This document shows positions 56,860-64,000 of a DNA stretch of 64,000 nt, piece by piece (positions within the stretch are counted from its first letter, which is position 1; each line of letters starts with the position of its first letter). Where the stretch lies: the NCBI GenBank assembly GCA_019055375.1, contig JAHQIW010000902.1, positions 1 through 64,000 of the forward strand. The letters are read 5' to 3'. The position numbers were made by a program, and so were the translations under genes. The notes under the pieces were generated by a model. The model did no database searches and was not told the origin of the DNA. It saw only the letters and a list, made by a program, of their open reading frames with translations. The DNA comes from Parelaphostrongylus tenuis. Lineage: Eukaryota; Nematoda; Chromadorea; Rhabditida; Metastrongylidae.

Positions 56860-57775
56860 GGTACAAAAAGCGTTCAGCACATGAGATTTGTACTCGATTA
56901 TCATCGTATCTGTACATACCTTCATCTTGTTCGCTATCATTTTTATAGAGAAAGGATCCGCTCGACAATAGGAATCTCGCCAAAGTTATTCACCACTGTC
57001 CGTAGCGATTAGTGTTTTTGTTCAGGTGGGTTAAAATCGACTGCACGTTGATGGGGACTCATGTCCGAGATACATTTAGCGACGATATCGTCATTTGAAG
57101 AGCAACAATGATGGAAAGATGTTTATTACTGATGCGAAGAAAATGATAGGAAAAACCCACAGCGCAAAAAAAAAACAAATCGAAACAGATGTTATAACAC
57201 GGGCGTAACAGATATCAGATCGACTGTGCTTGTACAAAGGAATCACGGCAACCTGTGGTTCGTTAGGAAATTTACAGGAAGTAAGCATTAATTGATCGCC
57301 AAATAATTCCCTTTTCAGTGTTCAGTTCTGGCCTTTACAGAACAATAGAATGGTGTTAAAATGTCTGTTACATGGAGAGTTTTTAGAGGTAATTATAGAG
57401 GACTTAAACGATGTTTTTAAGACTCTATGGTCACAAACAATATAGGGTCGGATTGCACACTTCAGACTTGCCGAAAAGACGTTTCGTACTTGAGGTTCGG
57501 CGAAATCACTGAATGTCAGTATAGATGAACCGGAGCTGGTAACAGTTATAAGAGAAGACCTCAAAATGCTTTCTCCACAACCAGCAGACGCGTCTGAAGC
57601 TCACGATCAGTGGCTAAATTTGCATGTGGAAACAACTCATAAATCACGAAATGCTGTATAGTAATACTAAAGTAAATTGATTTGCTCTTCCCAAGTCCGA
57701 CTATCTAATAATCTCGGCATTCTTCAAGGAATCAAATTTTTTTTGTCTGTAGACCGAAAGTCGAAGTTGATGTGC
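56860..57775. other. No gene seen
   Basis: Intergenic AT-rich DNA without recognised features. Confidence 0.35.
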
Positions 57776-57779
57776 TGTA

Positions 57780-58500
57780 ACTTATTGCGATAGCCAATAT
57801 TTCGACGATTTCGCCAGCTGCAGAGGGTGGAAAGATTAGGTTACTCACAACACAATCAGCTGAAAGCCCTCATTACTCCAATAGAAAGAATTCACCAAAC
57901 TTAGATTTGAATTGCATCAAACACAAAGCAGCCTTCAACATACTCACCGTTTTCTATGAGTCCTCCACTGATTTGTCCAACTGGAGACAAATCGTGCAAA
58001 GTTTACATAGAGTGCTAATGCACCTGCACATTAAAATAAGCCTTATATACTGTGTTGAATCATTTTTTATTACGAGGCATTCCTCCGTGTGGTTCATAAT
58101 TGGATTGGTGGTGTTAATCCCAAACGCTTATAAAATCTTTCAAGCTACTGTTTTATGTTGCTGTGCGAGGATGGTTACCGATGAGCAAAGGTACTTACCT
58201 GTTCCCATGTTTAGCGTGCGGCGACGAGTATGCTGGCGAAACGGGTGCGCTCCCTAGTCCGCATGAAAGAACACTAGTCGACTAGCATGAAGCTAAGACA
58301 AACACTCCAAAAGGCTCGCATAGGATATAGACACATAACGAAGAGGGTTTTGAAGTAGAAATCACCATCCTCTATCAGGGACACAAAGCTCCATGAGGTT
58401 TTAGGAGCATTTTGGATGAACACCATAAATTCGAACTTGAACTGTAGGCGGGATCGTCTCGTAATCACACAGGATATGGCGCATTATGTAAGATTAATCA
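57780..58500. mobile_element. Penelope-like relic, inverted pair
   Basis: 58060-58175 matches the minus-strand end of the GIY-YIG coding region (TACGAGGCATTCCTCCG, ATTGGATTGGTGG), preceded by a decayed terminal repeat with a hammerhead-like remnant at about 57795-57830. From about 58190 to 58500 the same coding region runs on the plus strand (CLACGDEYAGETG, FEVEITIL), with stops. This repeats the head-to-head layout at 11170-12290. Confidence 0.65.
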
Positions 58501-58509
58501 TGATGTGGA

Positions 58510-59040
58510 AGTTGCTACGTCAGAAAGCTGGGTTGAATGTACTAGGAGTTTAAAAATAACTCTTAGGAATTTAACTTCCCATTGTAGCAAGCAGTGATTG
58601 TGGTCCTAAAGATACAATTTTTAGCACCGTTTTATCTTGGCCTGATATCCAATGAAAGCAGTTCAACTTGCCATCCACATAAAGCCCAGTAATGAAAGTA
58701 ACTATTGTTGTGCTGAGGGAATCTCTTTTCGTGTTCAATCGATTAACAATGGACCGGTTACCTCCTGGGATTACGAGTTAGAAATGCTCTATAAGGCTAG
58801 TTCGTTAATTAGAGGAAACAGTTTTACTCATGCAGCAAGGTACCAGTCAAATTGAAATCATTCTGGAGCCTAAATGGATCCTCATCAAAATGGTTTGTTT
58901 AGGTTACATTTTATATGAGCAAGTCTATCCCTCAAGACATTGTTATCCGGAAATTTCCTTTAAAGTCTACTATAGGTGTAATCAATGCTGACGGAATATA
59001 TTCGAGTGGATGTTTGTGAGAAAGAAGCATCAATTCATTG
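58510..59040. other. No gene identified
   Basis: A 67-codon plus-strand frame (58652-58855) has ordinary-looking composition but no motif or splice context. Confidence 0.3.
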
Positions 59041-59043
59041 TCA

Positions 59044-59253
59044 TCAGAACGGCAGATTTTGAATCCAGTTGTTATCGTCTTTCAAATAGTTGAGCCTGAG
59101 TACATTTTCTTTCTCATTGAGGAATACGACCCGATTTTTCATGTCATAATCTTTGGTCTCATACACTGAACGAATTCCAGCATCTGCATTCGATTTGTCT
59201 TCTCGCATTCGTCCTTCACAAATTCCAGCAAAGATTTCTTGTGTTGTTTTCAC
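59044..59253 (-). CDS. Possible coding exon, unknown function
   Basis: 69-codon open frame, charged and soluble (AGICEGRMREDKSNADAG, YETKDYDMKNRVVFLNE, ending WIQNLPF then TGA). It reads like real protein, but no family is recognised and no partner exon was found. It abuts the mariner relic starting at 59288, so an older gene fragment broken by insertion is possible. Confidence 0.25.
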   Translation of the reverse strand: MKTTQEIFAGICEGRMREDKSNADAGIRSVYETKDYDMKNRVVFLNEKENVLRLNYLKDDNNWIQNLPF

Positions 59254-59287
59254 CGCTGCTTGAGGTTATCGTCTTCTCAATGTACTA

Positions 59288-59851
59288 CGGTTAAAAAAAA
59301 AGTTCTGGGACACTTCAGTAAGCATGGGACAACTCCCATGCATATCATGGGAATATTCCAGTTTCTTATGTGCGATTCTCCCATTGAAGACCTAGATATT
59401 AGTAATCTATATTTTCATTTTGTTGCAAGCCTCCGCCATGTCCAACGATAGAATCGAGGTTCTTGTTTTATTGCATCATTTTTGAAAAAAAGGGTCTTTC
59501 GCAGCTTTGATGAATTGGACAGAGTCGAAGTTCTGCCGTATCCCGCCTACACTCCAGATTGCGCTCGATCCGACTTTGGCTTTTTCCGAACGGTGCAACA
59601 CTTTTTGGAGGGTAGGCGATTCGAATCGTTCGATTAAGTTGGATAAACATGTCAAGAACCCTTTGATTCAAAGTCGAAAAAATGGTACTTTGACCAGATT
59701 AGAAACTTGGCGGACCAATGGCAAAAACTCATCGAAAAACGATGTCCTTTAATTTGAAGAATGATTATTATTATTTCTGTTTGAAATTCATGCATAGATT
59801 TTTTTCGAATATTTACTAGTGCCCCAGAACTCTCTTTCCACTTGATACATC
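59288..59851 (+). mobile_element. Internally deleted mariner-type transposon, second copy
   Basis: The ends AAAAAGTTCTGGGACACTT and the inverted AAAGAGAGTTCTGGGGCACT bound a unit of about 560 bp, the same size and layout as 41459-42022. The coding remnant has [27 protein letters not shown], with the D of the TPD tract kept, then VQHFLEGRRFESFD, followed by stops, and IRNLADQWQKLIEKRC at the end. Inactive. Confidence 0.8.
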
Positions 59852-59859
59852 ATAGGGTC

Positions 59860-61760
59860 CTGATCAAGTCAATTCTCCTTGCACTTTGGGAGCAATTCGA
59901 GCTGAGACGTTCCTACGTAAATTTTGAGAAATATTTTGAAAAAAGCGGTCATACCAGAACTTTGCCTCCTGCTGAAATGCACCACTAATCACTTTGCTAT
60001 CACTACTCCTATGCAAAAATTTACAAGCTCTAATTGAGGAATTATTTTTCGATCAAGATGAAATCAACCGAGTTGTTACCCGGGAGCTTAGTCTGACAGA
60101 CTTTCTCCAGGAATACCGTTCAAGTCACCTGATATGTGACCAATCGATCTGTCACTGAAGTGAAATCTTCTCCAGTATCGTTTATATCTTCTCATGTGCA
60201 GTTGTTTTTGCAAAACTGCGGCGTCTATCCGCGATGGCTTGATATTCTTCTTTCATACACTGTACACTGTATGTTGTTGTGAATGATCAGCCACAACATT
60301 CACAATCGTTACATTCCTTGCTTTCCTCGAACGCCTACAGTCACTTCGTCATCTCCGCAGTTTCCTCAGTTTGCTCGCTTTTGAGCCAAGTCTTGACTTT
60401 TAACATTTGAACGTAAGCCTAAAAAAAGTTGCAGTTTTTTTCTGACACTGTGGAAATTTGTGACTTATCACAACACCAGGTTTATTTAGTCATTATAAAC
60501 ACTAAAACGTTACTCTGACTGCAAACGGCCGATTCATTTTCGACGAATCATTCAGCATCATATGAATCTTTTCAACCAATGAATCTACACATCCAAGTGG
60601 TTAACTGGCTCTTCCAATTATTTTCACATTAATGAAATCGTGGACGTGTTCAATCATATCGTCGTGGATAAGATGTAGTAACCGACAGACCTCTATAGAG
60701 GAGTTTTTACTAGCAATTTGAGAGATTTTGCGGACTTTCCTATTATATATCCCCAAAGAGAAATACCGAATTTTGAGCACCTACAATCCTAACGATCATG
60801 GAAACTGGTCATTGCCTCTTTTGCCGACTACAATGAACAACGATATTCTACTGCATTGCAAACATAAATCTAGTCAATAATCTTGCTCTTTGAAACCAGC
60901 GAGGTTCGCCCAGACTTCTCTTGACTGAATGACTAACTGACAACGTTCCAGCTTTTCACCGGCGAATACTAGTCAATTAGTCGATAAGTACCTTTTATTT
61001 TGGCGTATTGTACATATGTGACATGAATTTGATTAGTGATTGAGGTGTAAAAGACCCTAAAAAAATCTTGGGCGATTTCTATTAGATTTCTTGCAAGTTC
61101 CGGAAATAAGAAGTTTTTCCGACTAGTTATCTATATTATTTTTGCACTTTCCCCAATTTTTTTCATTATTTACAAAACACGTATCAATATGTGGGTTTTT
61201 CTTTCGAAATTGAGTAGTCGGAAATTTGAAAAAAAATGATTCAAAGAGGTTTTTCATTTTTCGAAAATGAACCTTCTATGCTCAATACGAAAGTAGCAGG
61301 GTCCTCGACACCAACTGATATTAAACCCTCCTCTACTTGTGATGAAGATGTTGGAGACGTCCTTTATTGTTGTACTACTTGTAGAGGTTTCTTTTGAGGT
61401 TATGACGAGCACTCAGGAGTAACATAATGGTCCGTTTTTGTTGTCATTGGGGCTGGTTTCTAGTCTCGCCGAAGTATAAAAGTGAACCGTCACGTACAAC
61501 TGGTAGTCATTCACAGCACTTAATGGCATTCTCTATGGTCTTCTTCTTAGCTTCAAAAATTACACACCATTCTACTATTTGGAAGATGATTATTAGGGAA
61601 ACTATCGACGCAATCATGATATCTCCTCTGGCTACTCATGTCTTGTTTGATAACCAATACTCTGAACCACTTTACTTCATACAGCCACTTAGTTATACTA
61701 TGTATACAAAGACTTTTTATCGGATGTTATAGTTCTTTGTTATTTCAACAATAAAATTAC
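59860..61760. other. No gene seen
   Basis: AT-rich. The 101-codon plus frame at 61427-61732 shows no recognisable motif. Confidence 0.35.
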
Positions 61761-61768
61761 ATGTTAAG

Positions 61769-61855
61769 ATGCTCCAGTGGTTCCTCTGCATCGTTATCGT
61801 TGGAGCAACTGTCATCCAACCGCAAACCGTTGAGTTTCTTCATAAATTAGATTGA
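61769..61855 (+). CDS. Candidate first exon or mini-ORF with signal peptide
   Basis: The ATG at 61769 opens MLQWFLCIVIVGATVIQPQT, a typical signal peptide with a hydrophobic core of about 11 residues, followed by VEFLHKLD and a stop. A second open segment with EEDKIRDQLKKFF lies at about 61918-61990 after an acceptor-like ttttacacag, but I could not find a donor that joins the two in phase. It could be a small secreted-peptide gene or chance. Confidence 0.25.
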   Translation: MLQWFLCIVIVGATVIQPQTVEFLHKLD

Positions 61856-62290
61856 GAAAAAGTCTGTTATTCATTTTGGTGCTGTTGCAATGAATTAAAA
61901 AAGTCTTTTACACAGTGGAAGAGGATAAGATTCGCGATCAGTTGAAGAAATTTTTCACCACGAAAACAATATACAATCAGCATCAAATGTAAATAGCTGT
62001 GTCACAAATAGGTTTTTCATTGTTCAAATCGCAGTCTAACGGAGTTTTATTGAAATAAACAGCATAAATCAGCAAAAAAAGGTCTATTTTGGAAATAAAA
62101 ATACCAAGATATTAGTGTTGGTACATGCTGATGTGACTGATTCTGACCTTTAGTCGAATCAGTTCTAGAATCAGATGATTTTTTTAGCAATAATGGAGAG
62201 AAATCCAAGGGACTTGTACAATAATTACCATTGTACAATATAATAAGAAACACTCCAATCACCTGAAAGCATAATAAAATGTCTTGAGCT

Positions 62291-62340
62291 TTTTACGAGG
62301 TCTGGTACGGCTTATTGTCTTTTTATGAGGTCTGGTACGG
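62291..62340 (+). repeat. Short tandem duplication, 30-bp period
   Basis: TTTTACGAGGTCTGGTACGG at 62291-62310 recurs at 62321-62340 with one change. Confidence 0.85.
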
Positions 62341-62509
62341 TAGTAGACTGCTACTGTTTCTCCCTTGCGAGCTCATTAGTAGCACGGCGTCTTTCGGTTC
62401 ACCCGATCCCTTGCAAGGGGATAGATCTCGGTCCTGTTGTACTATTGCGGCGTCTGAGGCCTTCGGTAAATACGTATTTTTGCTCTTACAAAACGTTTTT
62501 GTAGTTTGT

Positions 62510-63060
62510 CGATAGCTCAAATCAAGTGAATTTCAATGGCATGTTTAACTTCTCAAATAGCTTATTTCTGGTGCCGCAACAGTCAAAATAAGATTTTGCT
62601 TCTCATTCAAAGATTTTTCACTGAATAAAAGTTTTCCTTCGTAACTTTGTAACTTTTGATCGTTAGATGGAGAGAATCTTTCCAATTGTAATGGTGTATT
62701 TAACTTTCGGAAAGCACTTCTTTGAACTTTGTAACGACCGAAAGAATATTGGTTTCACATTCAGACCTTTTAAACCCACTCTTCTTGTGCGAACTGCAGA
62801 ACGCTATGAAGTTCTTTCTAAAGAGCAGGCACATTATCTTTATCAAAAAGATTTGCTCCATCTAATGGTTTGAATTTTATTATAAAAAACTTTTATCAGG
62901 CGAGAAATCTTCAAATGTGCAACGAAATCTCATTTTGACTGGCACGGCCAATATGAGAAATAAATTATACCATTAAAATTCACTTGATTTAAGCTATCAG
63001 ATAATTTTACATTTGTCAGATGACAGTAAAGAATACGCTTTTAGCGAAGGCCTCAAGTGA
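62510..63060. repeat. Diverged copy of the 21.3-kb repeat
   Basis: Shares GCAACAGTCAAAATA and neighbouring order with 21340-21460. No coding sequence. Confidence 0.4.
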
Positions 63061-63256
63061 CGCCGCCATAATAGAACAGTGCCAATACCTCTACCTATAA
63101 AAGAATCGACGCCAAATAATTCATATCACCGCATGTCTAGTGACAAAATCCCCGACATTGCAGTGACCACAGTCGAATGATTATGGCTAGTAGAATGAAT
63201 CATACCTCATCTTCGACTGTGATTCCTATTGCAAAGAATCGGCTAAACCGAAGGGC

Positions 63257-63305
63257 ACTATTCTACTGATGAGCCTGCTGGGCGATACAGCAGCTGTCTA
63301 GTACT
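63257..63305 (+). ncRNA. Hammerhead-like motif with one core change
   Basis: CTGATGA (266-272), stem II GCC/GGC with loop, GATA in place of GAAA (284-287), short AC/GT-type stem III, GTC (296-298), stem I CTA/TAG. The A-to-T core change and the weak stem I argue against activity. Confidence 0.5.
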
Positions 63306-63659
63306 GTATAAGTGCCGTACCATACTTTATAAAAGGCTCAAATCATGTTATCGGACTATCAGATTGTTATTCTTTTTCAGCGAGATCTATATAAACAGTG
63401 AAGAGTAAAGGAACAATCTAAAACATTTCGTTCCAGCAAGGTTATGAAACTCAGTTCTTGATTTCAGAAGATTCCATGTGGACTACCACCATTCGTCACG
63501 AAACTGCCGCAGAAACAGGCTGATCAATTGAAAGAGGTGACTGCTTGTCATCAGATATCTTTTTCCAAATATTTCGCATACAGTTATGGTAATATAAATA
63601 CACTGATTTCATTTAATGCACGCATTCGAGAAAAATCTAATCCTCAGACTTTGTTCCTT

Positions 63660-63840
63660 TTATTTCGAGTTTTTTATTGAGACTACGCTCAAATATCAAT
63701 ATGTCGCATAATTATCATTTGAGCATGTCATGTGGTCTGCTAATGGGCTCGTGAACAGCCCGATACACGTGTTTCTGCCTTGCGGCCTCGTCAGTCGGGC
63801 AGACCCTTTGTCTTTAATCAATTCCCAACCTTTAAGCAAG
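63660..63840 (-). repeat. Foldback-family unit (same family as 15200-15430)
   Basis: Shares AGACTACGCTCAAATATCAA, CATGTGGTCTGC and the hammerhead block, in the same order as the unit at 15290-15420 reversed. Confidence 0.6.
63758..63800 (-). ncRNA. Hammerhead ribozyme, minimal type, core intact
   Basis: Minus strand: stem I GCCCGA (800-795) with TCGGGC (763-758), six pairs; CTGACGA (794-788); stem II GCC-GCAA-GGC flanked by a G-A mismatch; GAAA (775-772); AC/GT stem III; cleavage expected after GTA (766-764). Same fold as 15297-15339, with a different stem II that still pairs. Confidence 0.65.
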
Positions 63841-64000
63841 AGTATACTAGCATATAAGAAATAAGTAGGGTGCTCGCGAACCTGAAAACCGGAATGGCCT
63901 GTCTTCATTGTATAAATCGAAAACGCATTCTTCGCATTCTCCATTTGACCAACAGTTTGCCGGTTGGACAAAATATTTTTATTTCTCAAAGCTGCTTCAC

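Overview
The window looks like part of a parasitic strongylid nematode genome, hookworm-like (Ancylostoma/Necator type). The evidence is short introns with TTTCAG-type acceptors, a three-gene cluster matching Caenorhabditis gene content, a short run of the nematode telomere unit TTAGGC, and many RTE, Penelope-like, mariner and tRNA-derived repeats. No bacterial-style operons, rRNA, CRISPR or convincing functional tRNA genes are present. Most of the 64 kb is repeat-derived or featureless.

Layout. 1-1155: 5' part of a minus-strand RTE retrotransposon cut by the window edge. 1316-3150: broken tyrosine-kinase fragment. 3.9-17 kb: tRNA-like SINEs, foldback/MITE elements, a head-to-head pair of Penelope-like element (PLE) fragments with a GIY-YIG domain, and several hammerhead-like RNAs. 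17.2-21 kb: piggyBac-like relic next to a nearly full RTE copy. 21-35 kb: gene-poor DNA with RTE scraps, SINEs, a telomeric tract and a striking foldback (32387-32731) carrying two intact-looking hammerhead ribozymes on opposite strands. 35.8-51.3 kb (minus strand): the only well-supported host genes, a CID-domain RPRD1/CREPT homologue (cids-1-like, 8 exons, 323 aa), DRG2 GTPase (8 exons, about 367 aa) and a TM2D2-type TM2 protein (4 exons, 206 aa). 51.4-64 kb: SINEs, a full-length but dead RTE copy (53506-56850), another inverted PLE relic, a mariner relic and two more hammerhead motifs.

The three host genes share a strand in the order cids-1, drg-2, TM2D2. The gaps from one stop codon to the next ATG are about 390 and 300 nt, while introns reach 3 kb. 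This is the usual layout of a nematode operon whose downstream genes are SL trans-spliced; drg-2 has a trans-splice-like acceptor six bases before its ATG. I reconstructed all exons by hand from splice sites, phase and family similarity. DRG2 needs two one-base corrections, both in homopolymer runs, to read through, which more likely reflects assembly error than gene death.

The most unusual content is the set of hammerhead ribozyme motifs: two paired in the 32.4-32.7 kb foldback, a related family with a 6-bp stem I at 15.3 and 63.8 kb plus decayed copies, and a third type tied to PLE terminal repeats. All were recognised by eye from the CUGANGA...GAAA...UH core and complementary stems; no covariance search was run.
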